Shown one piece after another: positions 24,400 to 37,299 of a DNA stretch of 64,000 bases. Both the position numbers and the translations under genes were made by a program. The stretch lies in assembly GCF_008831285.2 (NCBI RefSeq), contig NC_045148.1, positions 3,846,001 through 3,910,000 on the forward strand, given 5' to 3'. The notes under the pieces are model-generated. The model had not been told where the DNA came from and did no database searches. It saw nothing but the letters and a program-made list of their open reading frames with translations. Origin of the DNA: Nymphaea colorata. Lineage: Eukaryota; Streptophyta; Magnoliopsida; Nymphaeales; Nymphaeaceae. Positions within the stretch are counted from its first letter, which is position 1. Each line of letters starts with the position of its first letter.

Positions 24400-25735
24400 T
24401 TTGCTAAGGAGAATCAGATGTACGTCCATTTATTAAGTGGAATTCAGAAGGAACTTTTGAGGAAAATGCATGATAGCCCGTGGGCTGACCATCCCAGCCA
24501 AGACCTCACGTTGGCTTTGATTGCTTGGCATTTTTACTGGTTGAGGATGGAAGTAGACGTTGAGTAGTACATTTGGGATTGCCTAGTTTGCCAACAAGAT
24601 AAGGTAGACAAACAATTGATATGCGGATCGCTGCAGTCACTTCCTATCCCAAACCGACCGTGGCAAAGTGTTTCCTTGAATTTTATCACGAGTTTACTGG
24701 TAGTAGATGGAATGGGGTCGATCTTAGTGATTGTTGATCGATTTTTGAAGTATGTAACCTTCGTCCCTGCCCCAAAAATTTGCTTGGTCGATCAAGTGTC
24801 CAAGCTTTTCTTCAGCCATGTGGTGAAGTATTGGGGGTCCCTATCGACATTGTAAGTGACCATGATGTTTGGTTCACTAGTCGGTTCTGGACTTGCTTGT
24901 TTGAGTTGTTGGGAACAAAATTGAACTTTTTGACCAGCAATTATTTGCAAAGCTATGGTCAAACCGAGCAGATTAATTATATTTTGGAAGAGTATTTGTG
25001 CCGCTATGTAACTACAAATCAAAAGAATTGGACGACCCTGCTGGACTTGGCATAGTTCTGCTACAATTTGCAGAAGACAAATACTATTGAGAAGAGTCCA
25101 TTCGAAGTTGTGCTGGGCCAACAACCCATCACTCCCACCAACTTAAGTGTTTTAAGTTCAGAAAACTGTCCTGTAGCAATGAAGATGTTTCAAAACAGGG
25201 AAGAGGTTATGGCCGAAGCAAGGGATTGCTTAGCTAAGACCATAAAGAGAATAATGAAGGGAGCCGATAGGAAGATGCAGCCCTTAGAGTTCAAAGAATG
25301 AAACTTAATCTTATTGAAGCTAACTCCCCAAATCTAGAAGAAGGTGAGCAGCAAGGTAGTCCATCGTGGCCTAATGTCAAGGTATGATGACCCTTTCAAA
25401 ATACTAAAGAAAGTTGGTAACTTAGTCTACATGTTGGAGCTGCCCACAAGGATCAAGTCCCACCCCATGTTCCATGTAAGTTTGCTAAAGCCTTTTCATA
25501 GAGATGGAGAGGACCCAGCTAGGTCAGTTTCCATTAAGGAGCCACTTAGTGTGAATTTGCAGTTTGAGAAGGAAGTTGCTCAAATTCTAGATCACCAGCT
25601 TAAGGGGCATAGCAAGGCTCACTATTACCGAGAGTTTCTGGTAAGGTGGAAAGGTCGGCCGGAGAGTAAAGGAAGCTGGGAGAGAGATACCAACTTATGA
25701 CATTTTGAAGACCAAGTGCAGGAATACTTGGTCTC
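24400..25735 (+). pseudogene. Chromovirus integrase with C-terminal chromodomain, degraded
   Basis: An HHCC-type N-terminus is visible (MHDSPWADH...CLVCQQDK). The core begins WQSVSLNFITSLLVVDG, where related elements have Asp in place of the first Asn, so a catalytic acid is lost. SNYLQSYGQTEQIN matches the core containing the Glu region, but with further changes. The chromodomain (about 25551-25715) reads VAQILDHQLKGH and EFLVRWKGRPESKGSWE, with the aromatic and charged positions typical of chromoviruses. In active relatives it guides insertion to heterochromatin. A stop (TGA at 25698-25700) interrupts its last helix. Confidence 0.8.
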
Positions 25736-25770
25736 GACAGGGATGTTGAGCACAGTTGGTAGGGGAGGCT

Positions 25771-26594
25771 TGTAAGACCCTGCCCTTGCCCATGGCCAGG
25801 GATGGCCTAGTCTAGTTTGGCCAAGGATGGCCTGGTTCGGCTAGGGATGGCTTGACATGAACAGGCCATGAAAGAGGCCCTTACCTAGTCCCAAAAAAGC
25901 AAACAATAGGCCACAGGTCGGCAGAAGCAAGCCACAGGTCGGCAGCAGCAGACAGTCTGAAATTTATGGTAGATCAGAGGTTGTTGGTATTTCTCCCTGC
26001 ACGCACTGAGCGATCACCTACAACACTCATATAGGGAACACTATTTGCGAAAGGGGCACTGGCCCCTCAACACGTGGCCCCTGCAGAGTGACAGATGGGA
26101 CACTTGGTAGCATTGCATGGAAGGAATTCAAATGTGGTGCCTCGGAGGAACGGATGTTGCTAGATGGCAGCAGGGCATCAATCTCAGACCACGCCTAGCA
26201 GTTGCAGGCCGAGGGAACGTGTCAGATAACGGCCTCGCAGCTAGATAGCTCGTGGGCAATAGTGCATGTGGCCAACAACTCACTTAACATGGGCAGCATT
26301 TTATAGATGGGTGGCCGACGGGCGGTTGGAGCCCATGGCCACTTGAATCTCGGCGTGACAGTTTTGCCGCCTTGGTTTTAAAATTTAAACTATGTAATAG
26401 TTATGGCCGAGTACTTAAACCGGGTCGAGTAGTGTACAGATGGATCACATGAGACTAAGTCCTCAAGTTGAGGCAAAACTGGTTGTCCCATGTTTCTTTG
26501 AGTTTCCATATGGGTGGTGATTTAGCTGGTAAGTATAGCGTGCAGACTTACGTCGTGCAGGTGAAGAACGAAAGAAAAATTCATCCCTGTAACA
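25771..26594 (+). repeat. 3' LTR of the nested chromovirus
   Basis: 824 bp, same ends as the 5' copy. It is preceded by a polypurine tract (TAGGGGAGG, about 25760-25768). Compared with the 5' LTR it has a 21-bp tandem duplication around 25925-25945 and lacks about 40 bp before TGAGACTAAGTCC. Confidence 0.85.
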
Positions 26595-28740
26595 CCAAGC
26601 CTCTAGCAATCATTTCTAAACAGATGTTGAGACCATTGCCTACATCAACAAGCACATGTGGGATAGTCATGCCCTTGCCCTAGCTACAATGTGCAGAGTG
26701 TTGTTGTGAAACATGTGAGGCTTTGATAGGTCTTTGTTTGGAAACAACACTGGAGTATTCACCAAGACAATGCTGACCATTTTTGTGATCTCCACATGAG
26801 TGATGTTGAGCTTTACTTTGAACTCCCTTAGGAGGCCATTCACTGCCTCCTTATACTTGACTTCATTAAGTGCAAGATGGACACATTAGACATGACTGAC
26901 AGGGGCTTGGGGTGCCTCCTCTGGTTAGCTTCCTGAGAGGTTTCTGCTTTATCTTCTGTCTTATCTTTCTACCTCACTCATTTTTATAGGAATGAGGAAG
27001 GGTTGGCGACTCTTCCTTTATACCCCGATGCTCCCTTTGTTGGCTTAGTCTGACTATGTATCTTAGAATTTCTCTTGGACATGGAAGAATTGAAGTCCAG
27101 GGATTCTTTCTAGGGGTGATTGGGGAGGGCCAGGACCCTATGCTGAACCATCAAATCAAGTTCAGAGCAGGGCCGAATATGGTCATGCAGATAGAAAGGG
27201 AGTACAAAAACAACTGCGGCAATGGTGTCTTTATGCTTTCTAAAAGGATTTTTTAACACTTCAGTCTGATCCTCATCATTCGCTAGCTTCTTATCATCTA
27301 TGCAATCTTAGATAATATTTTTCAACATGAGGTAGTCCTTTGTGTCATGCCCATATGCCATGTGAAATTATAGAACGATTCTTATGCAGGCCTATAACAA
27401 CTGGCAGATCTCTCTCTTATTGGTGAAGTGTAAACTTACAATCGTGAAACCACCTGGGAGTCTTACTTTTATTGGAGTCCTGCTTCTTGGGCTCATGTTA
27501 TGCCTGATTTCCTTTTTGGCCATCTTACTTTTTGTTGTTGTTTTTGTTATTATTGTTGTCCTTACTCTTATTTCTCCCACTGGACTGTGCTGCCATGGCT
27601 TAGCAAAAACATGCCCGCAAAGATGACTTCATTGCCTTTCTTAGGTTCATCCTTCTTAGCTGCACACGACAACTCTATAGTGTCATCCTTCAATTTAATT
27701 TCAAGCCACTCAGCTTGCTTGGTCAGTCAAAGGAAATGGCTATACCAGGACTACGAGAGCATGTTTCTCAATGGCTCTGTGAAATTCCTCATGTTGTAAG
27801 CTATGGCCTGGTCCTCTAGTATCAGGGTCTTGAGGCGATTGCATGTAGGTCTCCACCTCAGAAGAAAATCATGAACCTTTTCAATGGGCTTCTACAAGAG
27901 GTTGGTATCCGGTCTCTACAATGTAGCTGAACGGGTCAATAAACATCTGCATTACCTTGTCAATATCTTTCAGCTCACTAGATTTTTCGTTTTTGGCATA
28001 CCATCTAGAAGTTAAACCCTTCAGGCTTCTAGGGAAACACCTGAACAAAGCGTGATTGATGTTACTATGATGACCACAGTAAGGAAAGAAGGTGCTCAGG
28101 TGTTTTGGGTCTCCTTTTTCGTCATATTTGATGAACTTCCATGGCAGATCTTCTATACTATCATCTCCCCCGAGCCATTGATGAAGGCAGCATGAGTGTA
28201 AACTCTTCTACTAGATGCCTTGTCCTGGAAGGTTTTCATCTTTCTTTCCACCTCCTCCATTTTTGAATGCATTGCAGCTATAAGCACTTTCCTCTCATCA
28301 TGGCTTCCTCGGTTGGATTCTCCCCTCCTTAGTTCTAGAACCACTTGACTTTTTCTTGTTTTGCTCCCATTAACCTCTGGTTCGGACTTTGATTTCTCCC
28401 CTTTGTCGACCCGTTTTCCTATCTTTCTGCCCCTAGAATGACCTCCCTTCTTCTGAGGCTGCTCTTGTTCAGTATCTATCTCCGGGTCTTATTCATAAAC
28501 TATTTTCTTCCCTTTGCTACCTTTGGTGTTTTTTGATTTCTTGTTATGTTGCTCTTTCTCTAGCTCAGACTCAGCATCATCTTCCTCATCATCTAACTCT
28601 TGTCCTTTCTTGCCCCTGCTTCAGGAGGCACCAGCACTTTGCTTCACCAGACATGGACCTAGGCTGACGCAATCTAGACATTTTGAAGAGGCTACACAAA
28701 GTGATGGGATGCCAAAATGGTGACCAGAACTCAAACTATG
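26595..28740 (-). pseudogene. Tat/Ogre-like Ty3-gypsy remnant, gag-end part
   Basis: Minus-strand coding pieces in order from 28740 to 26595: a Lys/Glu-rich N-terminus and KMEEVERKMKTF (28344-28153), a capsid-like stretch with ASWLEIKLKDDTIELSC-type sequence (about 27740-27640), and FHMAYGHDTKDY...IIQDCID (about 27370-27290). The last is the GHDTEDC...IQDLI motif characteristic of Tat/Ogre elements. Many stops and frame changes occur. This is the same element as 19790-20518, separated by the chromovirus insertion. Confidence 0.62.
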
Positions 28741-30556
28741 GTGGAGCCAAACAAACCGACATTCTAACCTGGGTGGAACAGACCTGTTAAAACCGCACGG
28801 GAGAGAAACATGATAAACATAAGTTTAAAAAACTTGTCAAGCAAAAAATAAAATTGATTTGTAGAAAATTGTTCGACTTCCAAAGTGGAAAAACACATCC
28901 GTTTGCACCCTTTGAACTTCCTAGCGACTTGTGCATGGCGAAGGAAAATTGTGCACAAGTAGCAAAATTTGGGTTTTGTTTGAAAATAAATTTTAGGCTA
29001 AGGGACCCACCCATCGATACAAGAATCTACCGTTCTAGCCACATTTAACAAGGATAATCGATCCAAGGCCTAGACTTTCTCAAGCTTTGACAAGTTATTT
29101 TTCCTACATGCATGTGTAGAGATTGGATTTTAGAGTTCATTTTGAACAATACTTGGATTTGATTGAAAATTTGCATGGGCTTTTTTAATTAATCCCGAAA
29201 ATTAAACATTGATTTGTCTAAAAAATGGAATTCTGTAAATTGGAACAATGAATTGATCATTGAAAATTAGAGATTTGGACTAGATCTTGGAAATTCTTGG
29301 AATTGGAACTTGTTTTTGAAACCAAATTTTGGTTTTAGAAAATGGAATTTGGATTTTACAGATTAAAATTTCTAGGTTTGGAATGGCCGAAAAAGGACCA
29401 ATATTTTGGGATTTGAACTTAGTTTTTGAAAATATTGGTAGAAAAACTTGATTTCACTAGATCACTGAGTTTGGAAAATTGGAGTTTAGGATTGTCTTAT
29501 TTTGGAAAACTTGATTTTGTACCAAGATCATGAAAATTTGCTGGATGAAATTAATATTGAAAATATATATTTTTGCAATCATTTTATAAATTTTGTGTTT
29601 TTAAAAACAAAATAAGTGAGACGTTCAAGTTTTTATCACAATTTGAATTTGTCATGGTAGCGACTCCGACTTGACTCACTTAGATTTTGTACAAGAGAGT
29701 AGGTGTATTGGTGAAGTGAGTATGTATGCATGCATGAAATTAACTATATAGTTATTCATGCTCCACTCAATTTCTCTTTATGCATAGTTCAATTTGGATC
29801 TCATGTGGGTCCACCTTGCAGGTAAAAATGTAGGATGTCCTCCAAGCTTATTCTTAATATAAAAAAAAGTTGTTTCTTAATTTTGAAAATTTTGGTTTTG
29901 GAATTGGGGTTGCAAAATAAATCGGGTGAGGATGAGCTTCAATGATCTAAACATATTGTTTGGATTTTGAGAAAAACTTCTCATTGGATGAGGAAAGTTT
30001 GTAAATTCCTTTAGAATAGAGCACTGGTTCTTGGTTAGAAATGAAATTAGTTTGGACAACTTGATTTCAATTTGTTTTTGGGCATAAGATATATGTAAAA
30101 ACAGGTTTTTTATATCAAAAACCTAATATTTAAAAATTGTTGGTATTGAGTCTAGAGAGATTTCATGAATTTCTCTAGGTTGATATTTTGTAAGATTGAT
30201 ATTGAATTGCAAATAGCTTGGTTTTTGATATAATTTATTTGAAAATGGTGGGATCGTGGGAATTTTTTTTTTCAAGTGATTCTTGATTCTAGCGGCTTTA
30301 GACTTGGCCAAAGGACTTGTTTTGGGTATAGGAGCTTCTTTTGAAACCCACTAGATGAACTTGTTAATAATTGATTTCCCAAATCATAGATATTTCTGAA
30401 AATTTCAGAAATGAGATAAGTTGAAATGAGTTCATTTTGTTTGATTTGTTCCATTTCAAGGTGGATCATATTCATGGATTGTGTAGATCCCATCTTTGAT
30501 GGAATCATTTTGTGAGATCCAATCCATCGTGCATTCAAGAGAACAATACTTCATTC

Positions 30557-30584
30557 CTCTTTCTCTCTCTCTCTCTCTCTCTCC
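30557..30584. repeat. (CT)n microsatellite
   Basis: Uninterrupted CT dinucleotide run in intergenic sequence. Confidence 0.9.
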
Positions 30585-32246
30585 CCCTTTGCATTCATTC
30601 ATACAATTACATAGATGAAAGGATGGTATCTTTTACTCAAACCATGGTCGTATGCCTTCAATATTGCATGAATATTGCATGAATAGGATTTTGTTTTAAT
30701 CAGATTTTGAAAACATCGTTTTCTGATTTTTGGAAAAACAGAATTTGGCTCAAATAGTTTTGATGATCGTAGGAATGCATAAATATATGCAATAACACGT
30801 ACATATCTTCGTATTGACACAGTTGGACATCATTCCCAGCTCTTACAAATAGAAAGAATCACAGCTCAAACCCACGATTCATTTGTCATTTCCATTTGTC
30901 ATTCTCATGAAGGGGCAAGCATAGAATGCCATCATTTCCAGCAACGTAATGCTTAGAAATATGTCACAAATTATGGAAATTAGAATGATCAAAATTATGC
31001 ATGAGGATTGCTCCTTTTAGAACAGCAATTCTTAAGTTAAATGGCTTGGCGAAGACCTGAAACCATGGTGATGGATCACCAACATTTAGTAGGCTGAAAA
31101 TCAAGTTGCTGGTTTTAATTAAAATGAGAAAAGGAACTCACTGATTTGGGTGTTAGGATGTTAAAACCCAAGGATATTCAAACCCTGGTTTTTAAATTTT
31201 GATGGAAGGGGCGTCAACCTCAACAAGGCTACTGCAAGGTAGGTCATGGTGGAGTCGTTCTGCCCCTATTAGCAGCCAGCCACTTTGTGGCTGCTAAATG
31301 AGGTCTGATCCTCATTGTTTTTGGGAAAAGTTATACATGCATGAAAGTATAACCAAATTTCATGCAAGTTAGAGAGGTTACCGAGCTGATTTGCTGAAAA
31401 TCTTGAGGTGAGTTGACCTTGGATTGCTGTTCAAAACAGGGCAGAACAGTGGTGCCGGTTTGGACTGAGGCAACTTGAGGGAGAGAGCTGATTTGGCTGA
31501 GACGTTCGTGCTAGACAGTTTTTTTTGGAAAGCCAAGGAATCTCTTTTTCCTTGCCAGTGAGCTCTCTGAATTTGGCTTCCTTATCTTCCTTGCCTGGCT
31601 TGAGAAACAAGCAAACGTGGAGGGGTTGTCTCTTCAAATCAGCCATAGTTGGTCTTTGACCAGCTGGTTAGGATTCAAGTGAGAAAGAAGAGAAATGAGA
31701 AACAACTTCTAATGTTTGGTTCCCCTTCCAACTGAACCAGAATTTTTTGTACCAACCTTGAAACCAGCTAGGGCAGGGACATCCAAATGGGCTGTTTCAT
31801 TTTTCCAATTTTAAAAATACTTGTTCAAATTTCTTGAATTTGAAACTAGTGAGGGGGGAGTAAGTCTTTTTTGGAATTTTCCTCTTGCATTTTGAGAAAT
31901 GCTAGATGAGGATGATGTAAGATTTATTCTTGAAATGCCTCCTCGGTTTTTCACCATTTCGAAAAACCGATTAGTTAATTTGAAATTTTTTTGAATAGAG
32001 TATGCTTGCTTGAGCCACCCTTTATTTGGTTGGTCTATATCATAGCTGATCTAGTCTAGAGCACTTTGTCATGGTGCATCAAGTTTGAACGAGTCTTTCT
32101 ACTCACTTGGATTGGGAATGGATTAACTTGATCGGGTTTGAACTGAGTTAAATCCAGATTAGAATTCCTGCGAATTGTTTTATTAAATAGTTTTTAGGAA
32201 AATTGAGGAAATCATAGCTTTAGGCGATTCATTCCTAGATTTATCT

Positions 32247-32249
<3 letters not shown>

Positions 32250-32297
<48 letters not shown>
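32250..32297. repeat. (GA)n microsatellite, about 24 units
   Basis: Uninterrupted GA run of about 48 bp in AT-rich intergenic DNA. Confidence 0.95.
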
Positions 32298-33949
32298 CAT
32301 GCTGACTTGTTTTTCTCTCTCCGTGTAATCCTCACTAACAAGAATTTTAATCTTGATTGAAAATTTTAATCCTCAAATTTAATCTTGAATTTTTTTAATT
32401 TTGACAAAAATCTTAATTTTTGAAATTCATTGAATTTTTGCAAGTGATTCCTAGACTCGAATGTAGAATTGGATTAGGTGGGCATCGACTTTGGTCTAGG
32501 AATTTTCTTGAGAATTTTTAAAACTGCTACTAGAAAAATTTAGGGTGTAAAAAACATCCTAACGACCTTAGATTTGTGTAAAATTGTGTGAACAACATGT
32601 GGACATGTTAACTAACACTTCAAGTGATGGAACTGAAAACAACAAAAAATATGACTTAGATGCCACCAAATTGTAGTTAGAAAGCTGTGGTATGCAATGT
32701 GTAGAAACACACTTATGATATGGCATGTAAGTTTGGATGAGCAAAAGGGATATCTAACAACTTCAATTTACCCTGAAAAATGGTGGGAAGGTAGATGGTA
32801 TATAAATTAATATAACACGCGATAGTTATAAATCCATGAATTCAGACAATAAACTAGTGACTTTTAAGAGATGCCAACGTGATTAAAAACAAATGTGGAG
32901 GCTCTCAATATGTGACACGCCAGATCTGTATGATGGTTTTGTCGAGCAATGCCATACCTTGGATCTAGAGGATGTGAAAATTTGGGCTTCACTAGAAGTG
33001 CAAGGACCGCAAATTAAACATGAGTGTGAAGTAAAACGAATGACTAGACCAAATCCAAATTTGATGAAACTTGATTGGATCATCTCTAAACATGTAGATG
33101 AAGCCAACCCCATCAATGAAAGCAACGACAAAAAATCTAGACCATGATGCATCGACGAGATCTAATAGTTCTCATTCTTCATTGTCCGTAAAAAAATCAG
33201 ATTGCAGAAAACGGGTTCCTGTGATCCAACTTGTACAGGGGCTAAACGGCATTCAAAATAGGCAAAGATTAGTGAAACTGGGCAGCCTAGGTCTCACCCA
33301 GACAAGGCCCTAAACAGTGCCATCGCATGTTGCATGCTTACAATGTTGCCGACTCCTACAACTACCATGATAGCATTATTTTCATGTCTACCACCTTGCT
33401 TGATATTTTATAGTGAACATGAAACTCATTTGGAGCCAGCAATGGGGTTGGAGGAACCCACAGAGGATGCATGCCCATGCTTCTCTTTTCTGAACGCACG
33501 CTCGTTTTATGGACCCGGTTTTGTCTTGGGTTAACGTGGTTCGGATTCGGTTGGAGCACATATACCCAAACGCTTGAAATCCCAATCCGCCAGCCTTGGA
33601 TTGGATATGATGTTTGAAGCCCGCTTTGATCAGACCCAGTTGTTGAAACCACTTTACCTAGGTGCTTACTTGGACCAACCGTGAGGTAGCAAATGGATCT
33701 TTTTTCCACCTGGCTCCAACTGGCTTTTCAGCTGCTCACGTGGATTCTACATCTATCCAACAACTTCTACTTACCACCCTTAAGCAGGTGGACTTGCGTA
33801 CACAAGAGGACCCACCCAAAAGGGGACCCACCCAAAAGGGGAAGATGGGGAGCCACTTTGTCCTTATGCAGGTTCCCCTCTCTCAGCCGCATAAAACAAG
33901 CCCCTTCCGTTTTGAGGATGATTTCCATCGGTGGACAGGCTGAGTAACT

Positions 33950-35490
33950 CGGCCCAAGCCCAAGTCTCACGTCTGGCAAGAGACATCACACAAAGAGTAA
34001 AGGAGCCTACCATTTTTTATTTCTCAATATTCATGGTGAAATATGATTGGTGGAGCCCTTCCACCGTCTCCCTCATTCACGCAGATCCGGCCACGGTACT
34101 TCTCGCGGAAGCTTGCTTTGGGTGTAAGGCTACTAGCCTGCCCATGGACTATTTGGGACTTCAGATTACGTTGTCGCCTCCTGCTCCCTCTTTTTGGGAT
34201 GGGGTGGAGCAGAAGCTTTCGCCTTCAGTGTTGGCAGGGAAAGCTGCTTTCTCTCCCAGGTCGGATTACTCTGGCTAAGCACTGCCTTGCGTCGGTTCCT
34301 CTCCATGTTTTGTCTGTCTTTCGGCCTCTTGTGTCTGTTTTGCGTAGGTTTGATAAGTTTATTCGTAAGTTTGTTTGGGATGGTGATCGACCTTCAGATA
34401 GCCTTGCGCATTGGGATGTGGTTGCTTTTCCGCGTCTTCTTGGGGGTGCTGGGGTTACCAACCTTAGTCGGGCTTGCGAGTCTTCCCTGTGTTCTTGGTG
34501 GTGGCGGTTAGCAACTGAACATTCTCCCATCACCCAATTCATTAGTTCATAATTCGACCTGCCTTCCCCTAGCGTCTGGCATAGTTCTATCTCTCGCACC
34601 TCCCCCTCTCACTTTTGGTCCGACATGCTTTCTGTCATTCCTATTTTCCTCCGCCTTGCTGACCTCTCATCGTCCACGTCCCCATCCTGGCCCCTTTCAC
34701 CTACCCGTGAGTTCACTATTTTCCTCCGCCTTGCTGACCTCTCATCGTCCACGTCCCCATCCTGGCCCCTTTCACCTACCCGTGAGTTCACTTTTTCTTC
34801 TTGCTACCTGGCCTCCTTTGGTCCTTCTGTCGCGTCACTCCCCCCCGGTCTCTTTGGTCTCCTGGCCCATCTCCTCGTGCCATTGCTTTTGTCTGACTGG
34901 CCATATCAACACTTTTGATCACCTACAGCGCCTTGGCATCAGTTTGGCTAACCAGTGTCCCCTATGTCTTGTTGCGACTGAGTCTTGAGTCCACCTTTTT
35001 ACTTCTTGCCCTTTTTTCTCTAGTGTCCTTGCTTCTACTTGGCCTTCCCTTGTTAGTAATCTTCCAAACCCACCATCCATTCGTCTTTTCTTCCTCTTTT
35101 GTCCTTCCCCCCACCTGACTGCTTCCTGGGGGGTCATGTCTGGAGGCCGTGGCTCATTTCAGCTTGGTGGCGCATTTGGGTGGAGCGCAACAACAGGGTC
35201 TTTAGGGGCACCTTCTCTTCACCAGGTTCTGTGGCTCGTCTTGTGCAAGGGGATATCCAGTTCGCCATTCGGTTAAAGCGTCGCCGCCTGACTGCGGTTG
35301 GGTGACTGTGCCATTCCGTCTTTCCTCTTCTCTCCTATTTTTCTGTGCATTGTATTGTATATTTGTTCTTCCTGCTTGTGTTTTTTGCATTATGTTTTTT
35401 TTTGCGGATTGTTTTTGTATTTAGGGGACCTCTTGTCCCCAAATTTTGTTATATATTTCCATTTTATGGGCTCTCTCTCTCTCTCTTTTC
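33950..35490 (+). pseudogene. LINE retrotransposon 3' part (RT C-terminus, zf-RVT and RNase H-like region)
   Basis: Two frames together resemble the end of a plant LINE ORF2. About 34120-34270 holds LPMDYLGLQITLSPP, the LP.YLG block after the RT palm. After a frameshift comes RITLAKHCLASVPLHVLSVF, then FDKFIRKFVWDGD and WDVVAFPRLLGGAGVTNL. Downstream frames give LGISLANQCPLC (zf-RVT) and WWRIWVERNNRVFRGT. A 3' tail around 35410-35450 reads AGGGGACCTCTTGTCCCC, similar in layout to plant LINE 3' ends. The 5' part, including the catalytic FADD motif, is absent, as is usual for 5'-truncated LINE copies. At least two frameshifts make it inactive. Confidence 0.75.
34641..34790 (+). repeat. Exact 75-bp tandem duplication within the LINE
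   Basis: 34641-34715 and 34716-34790 are identical base for base. 75 bp is 25 codons, so the repeated peptide (IFLRLADLSSSTSPSWPLSP...) stays in frame. Confidence 0.97.
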
Positions 35491-37299
35491 GGATTCTCCT
35501 TACAAGCATTTGTAACAGCTCTCAAGAAGCCACCCACACAAGGAAGCCCTCTCCCCATCGGCTTGACATTTTTGAAATTTCTAAAGGCACAAACTTAGTG
35601 ATAATTGGGTGAAAGGGAAGTAAGCTTGCACATGGAGGAGGCACTTCCACCATCTCCTTTCTTTCTCTCTCTAGAGCTTGCATATGATTGGTGTGATTTC
35701 TCATCAGCAATTAATGTAGCACTTGAGCCAAAACATGCATAGAGAGTTTGGTGATTGAATTTTTAGCTTCCATTAGACCAAATTTCTTGAGGAAGCCCGA
35801 GAATTGGCTTGCGCATGAAGCTCAACCATCAGTTTTTGAAGACAAGGGATGTATTTGATTTTGATTGGTCTAGACTCTTACATGGGTTGATTTTCACGTG
35901 CGGGTAATGGATGGAAAATGAAAAGTTACTTCTTGGCTTTCATATGAGATATTTTTCATGTGCCTCTACTCATTCCTCTCTTGTTGTAAATACTAAATTC
36001 TAAGTGTGAGTCCGACCCTTGGTGCTATCCTTGTGGTGCAGGTTTGGCTTAGCACGAGGTCACTCTTATCACCGGCGCAACTTTGGCATGCACCAGTATT
36101 CTCCAAAGGATAGAAGTCACCCTACAACTTAGCTATGAAGTATAGGTTGATTTGTTGTTTGCTTGGCCCTTCACACAAACGCACACATGTTGAACACTTC
36201 CATACACCTGCACCTCGCCCCCACACTCGTCCATGATGTGCTTCTCTCCTCCATCAACTGTGCAAGAACCCACAAACCTCTCGACCTGGGGCAATCCTTG
36301 CCATTTTGGAGAAGGGCTCCCACCTTGCCTAGCCCTTGGCCATGACCTCTAGCCCAACCAAGGACTTGTGGCAAGGCCACGCCCTTGCTTGAGCCACTAG
36401 CACTTGCTTAAACTTAGGTGAGTCTCTTGAAACCTCCCGTAGGCTTGACCAAGTGCTATAGAAGAAACTAGGCCATAGCTGCCCAGCCAAGACCCCTTGG
36501 CTTGCCTACTAGCCTTGGCCTTAAGCCATAGGCTTGCTGATCTCTCTTAGGCCTCGGTTGTGTTACTTAACCAACCCCCAGACTAGCTGCTCCAGCCAAG
36601 CATCCTCGTTCCTAACCCCTGTCCGCCTTCTACTAGCCACACCTTAGGCTAATGCCAACCTTCATCGCGGTGGCCTTAGCCTTCTCCATGGGATCCAATC
36701 CAGCCCTCTCGTGCCTAGAACCAAAGGCCAGCCCTTTGGCTGAACCCTTGCATGCCGGCCAAGTGCAAGGGAATTCAACCAACCTTGGCATTGGCTAGTT
36801 TCTAAGGCTTCGCCAGCATTCTTGGTGCCGACCCTTGATTGTCCATTGCCATATAGCTTCATGCCACCCACTTGGCCAACCTAGTTGTGCCAACCAGCTC
36901 GGGAACTAGCCAGCCTAAACCTCTATGCTTCTTAGGCAACTTTAAGTGGACCAGTTTGGGGTTTGTACCCTAGAACCCGCCTAGAAGACCTGGCTCTCAG
37001 CCACCAAGCCCGGCATCTGCTTAAGGCCTGCCTGCGGCAACTCTTGGCCTGTGCCAAGTGCCTGCCTCCCTCCTGGCCTCGTTTCAATTTCCCTCTCATT
37101 CTCATTGTGGATTGGACGCTTCTGTGCTAGAGCACATACTTGCATTATGAAAGAGAGATGTATTTGTGCATCAGGCATTGCATTTGCCTTTATTATTTGA
37201 TAGAATATTATCTTAAAGGGATGTTTGTAATATCATATGTGAGTGCGATGTGACAGTCCTAGGATCCTTGGGTGTAAAAGGATAAGGCCCTACCAGACT
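35491..37299. other. Non-coding sequence, probably including a degraded 5' LTR
   Basis: From about 36170 to 37080 it is rich in CCTTGGC, GCCTTGG and AGCC phrases and has no coding signal. Because a degenerate primer binding site starts at 37300, at least the right-hand part is likely the 5' LTR of the gypsy remnant that follows. Its left edge could not be placed. Confidence 0.4.

Larger units (their letters stand above)
20519..26594 (+). mobile_element. Complete but inactive Ty3-gypsy chromovirus, nested insertion
   Basis: LTRs at 20519-21363 and 25771-26594 begin TGTAAGACCC and end CCTGTAACA. A tRNA-Met type primer binding site lies at 21366, and a purine-rich tract lies just before the 3' LTR. 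Flanks TCAAG (20514-20518) and CCAAG (26595-26599) are a 5-bp target duplication with one mismatch. Gene order is gag, protease, reverse transcriptase, RNase H, integrase, chromodomain, the order of Ty3-gypsy chromoviruses. The frames are full of stops and key acidic residues are changed. The LTRs differ at roughly one position in eight by eye, plus a 21-bp duplication and a roughly 40-bp indel, so the insertion is old. It splits an older - strand Tat/Ogre-like element. Confidence 0.88.
28741..33920. other. Intergenic AT-rich sequence, no recognisable gene
   Basis: From about 29100 to 30540 the sequence repeats loose phrases such as TTTGGAATT and GAAAATTGG, as in decayed repeat DNA. TGGTAGCGACTCCGACTTGA near 29656 resembles the GGCGACTC type of primer binding site used by some gypsy elements, but no LTR edges could be matched. 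The short open frames at 32883-33152, 33362-33709 and 33662-33947 overlap each other on both strands and carry no motif I recognise. Confidence 0.4.

Noticed and set aside
33362-33947. Several overlapping open frames of 66-115 codons before the LINE
   Set aside because: Competing frames on both strands without motifs. I could not link them to the LINE or to a host gene.
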